This document shows positions 1 through 7,647 of a stretch of 37,142 nt of DNA, in pieces. Both the position numbers and the translations under genes were made by a program. The notes beneath the pieces are model-generated. The model did not search any database. It was not told the DNA's origin and worked only from the letters and a program-made list of their open reading frames with translations. The stretch spans positions 1 through 37,142 of the forward strand of contig CAIZXK010000739.1 of NCBI GenBank assembly GCA_903936865.1. The letters are read 5' to 3'. This DNA is from an uncultured Bacteroidales bacterium (GTDB lineage Bacteria > Bacteroidota > Bacteroidia > Bacteroidales > JACABE01). The number at the start of each line of letters is the position of its first letter. Position 1 is the stretch's first letter.

Positions 1-3000
1 GCGGCTTCTTCTCCGGCACCATCCACAGCACTGGTGGTTAATCCGCCAAGAGCCTTTTTAACTTCTGCAATTTTATCGAGCAAAACCTGTTTTTCTTCAT
101 CGCTCAGTACTTTGTTGCTTAGGTCGATACCCTCATTGGCTGCCAATCCCATCAGATCCGAAAGCGCTTTATGCATTTCCGTGAGGGCTTCGGTATCCAG
201 TTTTATTTCATCGCCATTCAAATCGACTATATCGAATTCAATGGGTTTGCTTAGGGAAGTTCCCAGTTTTGCATTAAGCTGATTCTCCAGTTTTTTAAGG
301 TGATCAATCTGCAGTTTTGTTTCTTCATCCTGCATTTGTTTTTCCAGTGCTTTTTTAGCCTGATCGAGTGTTTTTATTTTCTGCAATTGCTTTTCACTCA
401 GTGTTGCTATCAGGAGTTCTTTTGCCTGTTCAAAAGAAGTAATGCTGTTCAGCTCTTCGGCATGTTTTATTTTCAGCTCATTAAGCTGATCATCGGCTGC
501 TTTCTGCTGAATTTCAATTTCCTTCAGAAGCGATTTTGCATTTATTTCACCCAGCTTTTTCAGGTGTTCCGCTTTTATTCCGGCAAGGGCATCATGCTCC
601 AGCTTCGTCATTTTCTTTTTATTGCCCACATATTTATCAAAGTTTGCTAACTCTTCCGTATAACGCAAATTTTCCTTTTCCAGTTCGCTCACTCCGGCGG
701 CTTCTTTCATAAACTGAGAAGCTTTTAGTTTCTCTTCGGTTTGCTTTATCTGTTTGTCCATAAGATCACTCTGTAAGCTTGCAAGTTGTTCCCCAGCATA
801 TTTTCCCGATTTCAGCTGTTTGTCCAGAAACTTAATTTCCAATGCAAGCAGCTCGTCTTCAAGTTTTTCTTTGGAAGCAATTTCTCCTTTTGCAAACTGA
901 TTGTTCAGTATCCCTTTTTCTCTCAGGTATTCCAGGTCATTATTCAGGGAGTATTTTTTCTTATCGGTAGTTTCTGGAGTAAAAGTATATTCTTTGCTAT
1001 CTTTGGGTTTTCCGGCTTTTACGTTGTTGCGTTTCTCCAAAATATCAATCTGAGCCTGAATATCCTTTTTGGTTTCTTTGGTTTCGGCTCTCGATTGAGC
1101 AGTTCTTAATTCAGCAATTTGTTCTTCAACGCTTAAGTCTTTTATTCGTTTGCCCATAAATGAAGCATAAAATGCATCCAGTTTTTCAAGTTCATCCTTT
1201 TCTTTATCTACAGCATTCATAATACTGCCAAATGCATCAGTTGCAGACACTTTTATCACATCACCCCAATCCTTTACATGTAAACCATATTTCACTTTAA
1301 GTACATTAAACTTTTCAAGTGTTTTCTCATATTCGTTATTTCTTCCAAAATCAATTAGATCTGACAGTTCACTGGAGAATAATCCGGCTGCAGCTTCTCC
1401 TTTGCTTTTTCGTGCAATTTCTACCAATCTTTCAAAATTCTCTTTTTGTTTATCAGCACTTTTCTCTAAAATACCTTGTATCGCTTTATCTTTTGATTTA
1501 AGAGCAATGGATTCCCTTAATGCTGTATTTGCGTCTAATTGTGCTCTCTTTATCTCAATTAACGATGCTTTTTCATCCAGTAATTTTGGCAGGTATTGTC
1601 CAAACACTTCATTTATTTTCTTGATTCCTTCCGCTCTTTCTGCAGTACCTTCCCCTGTTTTCTTCACAATATCAAAGAGGTTGTTCATTTCTCCCCTTTG
1701 TTTTACCAAGGAGGAAAACAGTTCGGAAGCTGCTTTGGCAGTTTCACTTATTCCATCCTTTAAGATAAGGAAAGCTCCGACTGCAACAGCCGCAACAGCA
1801 GTAAGTACACCCAGCGGACTCATCCCTACAGTAGTGTTGAATAATCGCATGGCAGCCGAAGCTCTGGTTATATTTCCGGTTAACAATGCTTTAGCGGCAC
1901 TGAAAAGCAACGTGGCAGCAGTAGCTGATTTTTTAGCTAATTCACCGGCTTTAGTAGTTATCGTTGAAAAGATTGTTGTTCTGGAAGCCGCTTTATCGGC
2001 AACAATCTGAGCTTCTGTTGCAGTTGTGTTTAAAGCGTTTGCCTTTGCTGCTGCATTATCTGCTACAACCTTTGATTCTGTTGCTACAATTTTTAAACGG
2101 GCAGCACCAACAGCTGCCTTATCGGCTCCGGTTTGGGCTTCGGTAGCCATACGGTTCAATGTGAGAGATTCAACCAGGGGATATTGTGCAAAACGCTGAG
2201 CTTCAATAGCACGAATCGTTAATTTTTTGGAAGCGAGTGAAGCATTATCAGCCAAAGCCTGAGCATTCGTTGCCGTTGTAGTTAAAGCCGTTGCCACTGC
2301 AGTTGCTTCTGTAGCCGCAATGTTCGCTTTTATTGCTATCAGTTTCTGAGCTTGAGCGATGGAAGCTTTTTCTGTGAAAAATGCTTCTATTTTAGCAGCT
2401 GCAGTATAAGAAAGTATAGCTGCTGTAACGGTTAATAAAGCTCCGCTGTGTTTTATGGTAAAATCGGTCAGAACACTGACAGACTTTACAAAATAGCTGA
2501 ATCCGGAAGTAGAAACACGAAGCACCGGCATTAATTTCTGACCTAATTCGATGGTCATATTCGATAATGCTTTACTGGCTTTGTCGAGTTTTGCCTGTGC
2601 CGTTTCGTTTTTAATATTAAATTCATTGGTAAGCGAAGTTCCCAATGCAAATTCCTTATTACTTAAGGCTTGTTGCTTTCTTATCAGATCGGTATTATTG
2701 GCTAAGACTCCCAGAACGGCAATGGCACGTTTACCTTCGAGTCCCAGATCGCCCATTCTTACGGTAAGTTCATCCATGCCACCTGAATTTCCTTTCAGCC
2801 CCTGCATAAGTCTTATAAAAGCTTCGTTACCGTCAGTTTTCAATAAGCTGGTGAATGTTTTCAAATCTATATTGGCTGCTTTTGCGAAAGCTGCTGTATG
2901 CTTATACATCCCACTGATTACTCCGGAGAAAACCGTACTGGAAACTTCTGAAGTCTGACCTAAATTGTCTAATGTGGCAGCCAATCCCAACACATTCTGT

Positions 3001-3770
3001 ATGCTTATTCCCGCCTGTGGAGCAATACCGCCGACACGCTTGGTGAACTCTACCATATATTGCTCATTGGCTGTACTCGAAGCACCCAATGCGTTAATTG
3101 AACTACCTACTTTCAACAGAGAATCTTCAATACCGAATTTATCTTTAACCTTAAATATATCCACTAATTTCCCAATCTGGCGGATGGATTCTTCGGTATT
3201 TCCTCCCAAATCTTCTTTAAGTGCCACATTAATTTTATCGGCTGCTCTTATAAAACCCATTAAATCTTTTTCACCTCTGATACCCAGTTTACCGGCTATT
3301 CTTCCCAGATCCATCAGTTCCAGCTGCGAGGAACGGGTATTTAATTTCTTAAGTTCCTCGTTCATGGCATATACCTGCTCTTTAGCCAATCCGGTGGTTT
3401 TCATCACATCGCCCACTTTATCATCAAATTCTGCAAAAGTGGAGATGGCTTGTTTGCCGGAATACAGCAAACCGCCAATGGCAGCTCCAAAGGCGGCAAA
3501 TAATGAAAAGTAACGGTTGAAATTATCGCCCATTTTGCCCAGCTTTTCCCAGGTGCCGGTAGTAGTTTTCAGGTCGTTGTTATGTTGTTGGATAATCGCT
3601 TTCAGGTTTTTAATTTCGTTAGTGGTTTTCACATATTCCTGCGATCCGATAGTCATCCTGGCTTGCTGAGACACAAGCTTATTCATTTCAGCTTTTATGG
3701 AAGCTATTTCATTTTTCACTTCCTTGCCGTTTATATAAAGGTTTATCCGCCTTGTGTAGGTATTTGCCAT
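1..3770 (-). CDS. Phage tail tape measure protein, TP901 type (C-terminus beyond window)
   Basis: An open frame of about 1256 codons runs from ATG at 3770 off the left edge with no stop, so only the N-terminal part is seen. Family knowledge: tape measure proteins set tail length and fill the tail tube before DNA injection. The N-terminal 60 residues are charged and helical. A hydrophobic stretch follows at about 85-105, then a TP901-like region (about 105-270) rich in Gly, Ala and amphipathic helix. Residues 480-610 contain Ala-rich repeats of the type ATEAQxxADKAA. A second hydrophobic segment lies near 653-672, and the rest is long coiled coil rich in Glu, Lys and Leu. All plus-strand open frames here are shadows of this gene. 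Oddly, no tail tube or tail chaperone gene lies upstream; the next gene is an unrelated phosphatase. Confidence 0.85.
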   Translation of the reverse strand, partial: MANTYTRRINLYINGKEVKNEIASIKAEMNKLVSQQARMTIGSQEYVKTTNEIKNLKAIIQQHNNDLKTTTGTWEKLGKMGDNFNRYFSLFAAFGAAIGGLLYSGKQAISTFAEFDDKVGDVMKTTGLAKEQVYAMNEELKKLNTRSSQLELMDLGRIAGKLGIRGEKDLMGFIRAADKINVALKEDLGGNTEESIRQIGKLVDIFKVKDKFGIEDSLLKVGSSINALGASSTANEQYMVEFTKRVGGIAPQAGISIQNVLGLAATLDNLGQTSEVSSTVFSGVISGMYKHTAAFAKAANIDLKTFTSLLKTDGNEAFIRLMQGLKGNSGGMDELTVRMGDLGLEGKRAIAVLGVLANNTDLIRKQQALSNKEFALGTSLTNEFNIKNETAQAKLDKASKALSNMTIELGQKLMPVLRVSTSGFSYFVKSVSVLTDFTIKHSGALLTVTAAILSYTAAAKIEAFFTEKASIAQAQKLIAIKANIAATEATAVATALTTTATNAQALADNASLASKKLTIRAIEAQRFAQYPLVESLTLNRMATEAQTGADKAAVGAARLKIVATESKVVADNAAAKANALNTTATEAQIVADKAASRTTIFSTITTKAGELAKKSATAATLLFSAAKALLTGNITRASAAMRLFNTTVGMSPLGVLTAVAAVAVGAFLILKDGISETAKAASELFSSLVKQRGEMNNLFDIVKKTGEGTAERAEGIKKINEVFGQYLPKLLDEKASLIEIKRAQLDANTALRESIALKSKDKAIQGILEKSADKQKENFERLVEIARKSKGEAAAGLFSSELSDLIDFGRNNEYEKTLEKFNVLKVKYGLHVKDWGDVIKVSATDAFGSIMNAVDKEKDELEKLDAFYASFMGKRIKDLSVEEQIAELRTAQSRAETKETKKDIQAQIDILEKRNNVKAGKPKDSKEYTFTPETTDKKKYSLNNDLEYLREKGILNNQFAKGEIASKEKLEDELLALEIKFLDKQLKSGKYAGEQLASLQSDLMDKQIKQTEEKLKASQFMKEAAGVSELEKENLRYTEELANFDKYVGNKKKMTKLEHDALAGIKAEHLKKLGEINAKSLLKEIEIQQKAADDQLNELKIKHAEELNSITSFEQAKELLIATLSEKQLQKIKTLDQAKKALEKQMQDEETKLQIDHLKKLENQLNAKLGTSLSKPIEFDIVDLNGDEIKLDTEALTEMHKALSDLMGLAANEGIDLSNKVLSDEEKQVLLDKIAEVKKALGGLTTSAVDGAGEEA

Positions 3771-3902
3771 TTTTTTATTTTTGGCAAAGGAAAAGAGTAG
3801 GTAGGAAATGAGAAAGGACAAAGGGTTTTGGTTAATTTGAAAATATTTAGGGGGTTAATGAATTAAAAAAATCAAAAAAATCAAAATTAAATCAAAAATT
3901 AT

Positions 3903-3990
3903 TATTTTTGTATCAAAGATTCCAAATGGAATAACTTTTTCTCACGCCATGAGATTGGGTAGCCTGTAGCTTAATTGTTACAGGCTTTTT
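3903..3990 (+). ncRNA. Candidate small structured RNA with intrinsic terminator
   Basis: On the plus strand a TATTTTTG box (3903-3910) fits the Bacteroidota -7 consensus TAnnTTTG. Three successive hairpins follow: ATTCC/GGAAT (3919-3932), TCTCA/TGAGA (3940-3954), and a perfect 8-bp AGCCTGTA/TACAGGCT stem (3961-3986) that runs into a short T run. The T run lies only on the plus side, while both flanking genes are on the minus strand, so this is not simply a terminator for them. A transcript of about 70 nt that overlaps the last bases of the HAD gene antisense is inferred. No matching -33 element is obvious. No known RNA family was recognised. Confidence 0.3.
3961..3990 (+). terminator. Rho-independent terminator-like hairpin (plus direction)
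   Basis: A perfect 8-bp inverted repeat AGCCTGTA/TACAGGCT with a 10-nt loop is followed directly by TTTT on the plus strand. On the minus strand the stem is not followed by T residues, so it would work poorly for the HAD gene that ends here. Confidence 0.5.
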
Positions 3991-4468
3991 AATTTATTTC
4001 ATTCAGTAAATGTAAGATTTGAATCAAATTATCATCTTCTTTATTCCCTCTGTATTCTTCAATAAATAATACATTTTCTGTGGGAATGATATTTTGCGGA
4101 GTGTCATCAATTATTTTAATATTCTCTAATTCATATCCCTGAATTTTTGTTAAATCTTTAATATAAGATTCAACATTCATAAAACCATTCCATTTTGTAA
4201 TTCTTTGGCAATTATTTCGGGTCCAGATAAACTTGAATTTTGACAAATCACCTGTAATTTTCTTCAGGATAAATTTTGCATAATCTGCCTTTGCAGATGT
4301 CCATATAGCAACATCATATTTCTTAAAGCAATTTTCCAAAAATTTATTCAAATATGGTCTCAGATAAACCCCTCTTTCTTTGAAATAGAAATTGGGTTCA
4401 CGTTTCAAATCCTCATAAGTTGAGTGTAAAAGTGTTTCGTCTATATCTAAAATTAGCAGATTATTCAT
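3989..4468 (-). CDS. HAD-superfamily phosphatase, NIF/FCP1-like
   Basis: 159 aa. The HAD motif I DIDET (D8, D10, T12) supplies the nucleophile Asp and general acid. Motif II is WTS (56-58), and the motif IV acidic pair is D121-D122 within IIDDTP. The order and spacing, plus the LLHS after motif I, match the FCP1/NLI-interacting-factor phosphatase group, which removes phosphate from proteins or small molecules. The substrate here is unknown. It has no signal peptide and is probably cytosolic. It is the last gene of a minus-strand run that also holds an ADP-ribosylglycohydrolase, 49 bp downstream of the 59-aa gene, and was probably co-transcribed from the palindromic promoter near 6165. Confidence 0.8.
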   Translation of the reverse strand: MNNLLILDIDETLLHSTYEDLKREPNFYFKERGVYLRPYLNKFLENCFKKYDVAIWTSAKADYAKFILKKITGDLSKFKFIWTRNNCQRITKWNGFMNVESYIKDLTKIQGYELENIKIIDDTPQNIIPTENVLFIEEYRGNKEDDNLIQILHLLNEIN

Positions 4469-4517
4469 TTTTAATGATTTATTTAAAATAAGAAATTATA
4501 AATAAAGAACTATTACT

Positions 4518-4697
4518 CTAAAAAAAATATTCATTTTTATCACTTTCATCAGAATTACCTTCGTCTGAATCTAAATCAAAATACTCAATTTTATAATCTT
4601 CTCCTGCCAACATCTTGCGTGCTAATTCTTTCGTTTCCAATTTTATTTTTTCTCTACCTTCTCTCATTTCTTCTTCAGTTAGTATATGTAATGCCAT
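4518..4697 (-). CDS. Small acidic hypothetical protein (59 aa)
   Basis: A complete ATG-to-TAG frame between the HAD and ADP-ribosylglycohydrolase genes, in the same direction, with gaps of 49 and 36 bp. The N-terminal half is a charged helix (LTEEEMREGREKIKLE). The C-terminal third is strongly acidic (DLDSDEGNSDESDKNE) and ends in YFF. Family unknown; no catalytic motif is seen. The position in a tight operon and the otherwise empty gap support it being real. It could be a small regulator or antitoxin-like partner, but nothing in the sequence shows that. Confidence 0.55.
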   Translation of the reverse strand: MALHILTEEEMREGREKIKLETKELARKMLAGEDYKIEYFDLDSDEGNSDESDKNEYFF

Positions 4698-4733
4698 TTC
4701 TTTTCCTCTTTATTTATAAATGATAAATATTTA

Positions 4734-5519
4734 TTAAGTAATATTCAGCTTGTTAAACTTATCAATAATCTCAATAAACTCATCCGGTAATCTTTTTAAT
4801 GTTTCCTCTAAAATATAATCTGGAATAATTTTGTAATATGCAGCAGCTATACCACCTGCCATACATGCAATGGTATCACTATCACCACCGATTGAAATTG
4901 CTAAACGAATACAACTTTCATAGTCTGAACTTTCCAGAAAAGCAACAATTGCTTGTGGTACAGAATCCTGACAGATTTCAGAAAAACGGTATCTTGGTCT
5001 TATTTCATCTAAGGTAAAATTAAGATCATAGTCAAATGTTATTCTGATATAATCTTTAATATCATTTTTTGGAGCACCGTTTTTTGCCAGAAATATGGCA
5101 GAAGCAATGGCCTGAGCTCCTTTTATACCCTCAGGATGATTGTGGGTTACTTCTGCACTTTTCTTTGCTTCTTCCAATACCTTTTCAAGAGTGGAAAATG
5201 CAAAGCCAACAGGACTAACCCGCATTCCGGAACCATTTCCAAAACTGTTATAGGGTTGAGGATTATTGCTCAGCAGCCATTTAAAAAAGTTACCACCATA
5301 TCCACGTCTTGTATATTTTCTTCCGAATGCATGAATATTTTCTGAATAATCTTTTCCGTTTAAAATAGCATCAGCTACTGCCATCGTTAAAACAGTATCA
5401 TCCGTAAAAGTTGTTTCTTCTGTAAACAACTCAAATTCTGTTGTTTTAATATTGTGAAACTCGAAAACAGAACCGATTACATCTCCTGCAATGGCTCCAA
5501 TAATGCTGTGATTTGTCAT
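4734..5519 (-). CDS. ADP-ribosylglycohydrolase family protein (DraG/ARH-like)
   Basis: This family removes ADP-ribose from modified proteins or nucleic acids with a binuclear Mg/Mn site. The hallmark pieces are all visible, numbered from the longer frame starting at 5564: IIGAIAGDVIGS near 21-32, the metal-binding TDD at 54-56, GNGSGMR at 109-115, THNHPEG at 140-146 and GGDSDT at 226-231. Two starts are possible. ATG 5519 (MTNHSIIG) fits the family N-terminus and is given here. ATG 5564 would overlap the stop of the upstream 191-aa gene by 8 bp, which could couple translation. The 36-bp gap to the 59-aa gene suggests one operon. The substrate is unknown and no partner ADP-ribosyltransferase was recognised in the window. 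Confidence 0.88.
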   Translation of the reverse strand: MTNHSIIGAIAGDVIGSVFEFHNIKTTEFELFTEETTFTDDTVLTMAVADAILNGKDYSENIHAFGRKYTRRGYGGNFFKWLLSNNPQPYNSFGNGSGMRVSPVGFAFSTLEKVLEEAKKSAEVTHNHPEGIKGAQAIASAIFLAKNGAPKNDIKDYIRITFDYDLNFTLDEIRPRYRFSEICQDSVPQAIVAFLESSDYESCIRLAISIGGDSDTIACMAGGIAAAYYKIIPDYILEETLKRLPDEFIEIIDKFNKLNIT

Positions 5520-5556
5520 ATTGCTTCTATTTTTCATGATTTGTATTACGTCAAAA

Positions 5557-6132
5557 TTAATCATTATTTACTTCTCTTTCTTGTTTAATCCGATTAAATT
5601 TACTTTTTATTTCTTCAATTTCCTTTTCAATCATTTCCTGACTATAATCATCAAGCATTTGTATGAAAAACAGATACATGCAATAACAAAATGCTTGTTT
5701 TAATTCTCCATTAATATCACCATTTAAAAGCAAATCAAGACTGTATTCCAGATATTGCCAGTATTGCATTACTGCCACATCATATTCATCAAGTTTATTG
5801 TCATATTCGGGATAAAATGTTTTAAAATAGCTGCATAATGAAACAAAAGCATACGTATTTTTTTTATCTTTTTCATTCCATAATTCAGGATGATTTCCTA
5901 AAAAACTACCTCCAAAATCATAAAAAACTGTTCTGTATCCTTTGCTGATTCCACAATTTTCACAGTATGCTTCTATCATTAAATACAGAACTCTTTTAGG
6001 ATCAATTGCTTTCCCTTTATTAAGCTCATAAATAAACTCTTCAGTAAAATCTGTATATTCTTTCCTCGAAAAAATCAGATTAAAGACTGGCATCTCAAGA
6101 ATTTCCTTTTTTGAAATTTGTTGCTTTTCCAT
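5557..6132 (-). CDS. Unknown protein, single copy of a ~185-residue module (191 aa)
   Basis: Function not recognised. The N-terminus (ISKKEILEMPVFNLIFS, then KGKAIDPKRVLYLMIEAYCENCGIS) aligns with both halves of the larger neighbour at 6190-7284. The two genes therefore belong to one family, here with one module and there with two. The composition is mainly helical, rich in aromatics and acidic residues, with a charged C-terminal helix (EKEIEEIKSKFNRIKQEREV). There is no signal peptide or clear membrane segment and no recognisable catalytic motif. A palindromic element at 6161-6187 and a -7-like box lie directly upstream, so this is probably the first gene of the operon leading to the ADP-ribosylglycohydrolase and HAD genes. 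An immunity- or sensor-like role is possible but unsupported. Confidence 0.75.
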   Translation of the reverse strand: MEKQQISKKEILEMPVFNLIFSRKEYTDFTEEFIYELNKGKAIDPKRVLYLMIEAYCENCGISKGYRTVFYDFGGSFLGNHPELWNEKDKKNTYAFVSLCSYFKTFYPEYDNKLDEYDVAVMQYWQYLEYSLDLLLNGDINGELKQAFCYCMYLFFIQMLDDYSQEMIEKEIEEIKSKFNRIKQEREVNND

Positions 6133-6160
6133 GTTTTTATTTTTGTGTAAAATAACGAAC

Positions 6161-6187
6161 TACTATTGCAGTGTATCTGCAATAGTA
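6161..6187. promoter_or_regulatory. Palindromic operator copy 1
   Basis: Perfect 11-bp arms TACTATTGCAG/CTGCAATAGTA around TGTAT. Read toward the gene at 6132, the core is ATTGCAGATACACTGCAAT (6183-6165). It is followed after 9-10 bp by a -7-like TATTTTAC (6154-6147) and then the start codon. The same core recurs at 7602-7620 and 12111-12129, so a shared regulator binding site is inferred. It could instead act as the terminator hairpin of the gene ending at 6190, but no T run follows the stem. Confidence 0.65.
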
Positions 6188-6189
6188 AT

Positions 6190-7284
6190 TTATGGCTTTA
6201 TGATGATACAATCTTCAATTGGTATTAATTTGTCTGTTATAAATTTATGGCTGATAATGGGATAAATGTTTTTTTCAAAAATATACATAGCATAACAGAA
6301 TAAAGATTTTGTAGTTTCTGTTAATTCAGTATTTTCAAATAAATCAAAACATTCTTTAATAAACTTGATATTAGAAAAATATAATATACCGAGCTTATTG
6401 TTTGCTTTGCCCGAATAGAAAAACAATTCTTTATATTCATTATATAATCCATAATACATTCTTTCCTTTGAAATACTATTTTTAAATTTATGATTTTCAA
6501 GAATTAAAACTTGTAAGGAAAAATAAAACATCAACTTTTTGATGTAATCATTGTAATTAATTCTAATGCAAGCTTTCAAAAAAACATAAATGGCTCTTTC
6601 TCTATCTAATTCATTCCCCAGATTAATTTCCAGAACAAAAGCATTTAAATAGGAAACATATTTTTGTTTTGAAAAGATACACTTAAAAACAGGGATTTCC
6701 AGTATTTCTATTGCTGTAATATTTTTTGAGTTATCAATCTTAGGTATAATATCGTTTACTGATTCTGTAATTAGATTTTTATACTTTTCTCCTTTATGTT
6801 CTATTAAAGGTTGAATTTCTTTAACATAAATAAATATTCCGTAGCTGAATGCAGATTTTATGTTTTCTTTTAAATTCATGGTTTTTAATAATTCAAAACA
6901 GTATAAAACAAATGTATAATTTGCAAAATTTTGATTATCCGACTGTTCAATTATCTTATCGGAATAAAAACAAAGATTTTTAAATTCCTTATGATGCTCA
7001 TTAAATAACCTTGCTCTTTCTTTAGGATTAGAATATTTATAATCTGCTAAAATAAATAGAGTTATATAAAAATTAAAAGCTGATTGTTTACTGAAATTTA
7101 TTCCACAGTAATGAAAAACAGCATCTAAAAGTAAAATTATACGATCATCAACTACAATATTTTTGCCTTTTTGAACATCTGTTACAAAATCAGTTAGAAA
7201 TTCTGTGTGCCTTTCATCTGAAAATAATTTATCAAAAACAGCAAGTTTCAGAATATCATTTTTTGAAATTTGTTTTGTTTCCAT
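6190..7284 (-). CDS. Unknown protein with two tandem copies of the 191-aa gene's module
   Basis: The open frame begins at 7293, but ATG 7284 (METKQISKNDIL) matches the start of the 191-aa paralogue and is preferred, giving 364 aa. Module 1 covers about residues 3-185 (ISKNDILKLAVFDKLFS). Module 2 starts near 188 (TAIEILEIPVFKCIFSKQKY) and runs to the end. Each module repeats the same landmarks: ILxxxVF, a KGK/LGNE-type turn followed by DR, then helices containing LFNEHHKEFKNLCFYS or LYNEYKELFFYS, and a closing SAFSYGIFIY or SLFCYAMYIF. No function is recognised. It lies 25 bp downstream of the 83-aa gene and is probably in the same transcript, driven from the palindrome at 7602-7620. Confidence 0.75.
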   Translation of the reverse strand: METKQISKNDILKLAVFDKLFSDERHTEFLTDFVTDVQKGKNIVVDDRIILLLDAVFHYCGINFSKQSAFNFYITLFILADYKYSNPKERARLFNEHHKEFKNLCFYSDKIIEQSDNQNFANYTFVLYCFELLKTMNLKENIKSAFSYGIFIYVKEIQPLIEHKGEKYKNLITESVNDIIPKIDNSKNITAIEILEIPVFKCIFSKQKYVSYLNAFVLEINLGNELDRERAIYVFLKACIRINYNDYIKKLMFYFSLQVLILENHKFKNSISKERMYYGLYNEYKELFFYSGKANNKLGILYFSNIKFIKECFDLFENTELTETTKSLFCYAMYIFEKNIYPIISHKFITDKLIPIEDCIIIKP

Positions 7285-7309
7285 TAAATTCATTTTGTTT
7301 TTTTAATAA

Positions 7310-7561
7310 TCATTCAATTATTATATCTTTCTTGTTTTCTACTTTTTCAATCAAATCAGACAGTTCTGTTTTAAGAGATGCAAATTCTTCATTTTGGATT
7401 TTTAAATCAACTATTTTCTTGTCTAAAATCTGCTGTTCAACTTTTAATTGTTCAAGAAATTCTTTTTTATATTTCTTGTCAAAAATTGCTGCAAGATTTT
7501 CATCCACATTGATTTCAATGCCACAATCGGGACATTTGATACTATTTATTTTTGCTTCCAT
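7310..7561 (-). CDS. Zinc-ribbon/coiled-coil protein resembling the N-terminus of DUF2130
   Basis: 83 aa. It starts MEAKINSIKCPDCGIEINV with a CxxC pair (C10, C13), followed by a continuous charged coiled coil (FDKKYKKEFLEQLKVEQQ onward). This resembles the N-terminus of DUF2130 proteins, which are usually several hundred residues. Here the frame stops after the coil, so it is either a truncated relative or a genuinely short form. The frame is open back to 7639, but that stretch covers the palindrome and a TATTTTTG -7 box, so ATG 7561 is chosen. It is probably the first gene of the unit continuing into 6190-7284. Confidence 0.6.
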   Translation of the reverse strand: MEAKINSIKCPDCGIEINVDENLAAIFDKKYKKEFLEQLKVEQQILDKKIVDLKIQNEEFASLKTELSDLIEKVENKKDIIIE

Positions 7562-7601
7562 ATTGTTTTTTGTAATTATTGTTGCAAAAATAAAAAACCA
7601 T

Positions 7602-7620
7602 ATTGCAGTGTATTTGCAAT
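7602..7620. promoter_or_regulatory. Palindromic operator copy 2
   Basis: Read toward the gene at 7561 the core is ATTGCAAATACACTGCAAT, one base different from copy 1. Exactly 9 bp later comes a consensus -7 box TATTTTTG (7592-7585), with the ATG 23 bp beyond it. The position covering the region upstream of the -7 box suits a repressor or activator site. Confidence 0.65.
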
Positions 7621-7647
7621 GGGGGTAATAATAATTCAAAATTTCAA

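Noticed and set aside
34..3800. Long plus-strand open frames across the left 3.8 kb
   Set aside because: They are antisense shadows of the continuous minus-strand tape measure frame; the plus-strand products are low-complexity Phe/Ser/Leu-rich sequences with no family likeness.
3950..3990. tRNA-like start around GTAGCTTAATTG
   Set aside because: It resembles a D-arm by eye, but there is no anticodon arm, T-arm or matching acceptor stem; a terminator hairpin explains the bases better.
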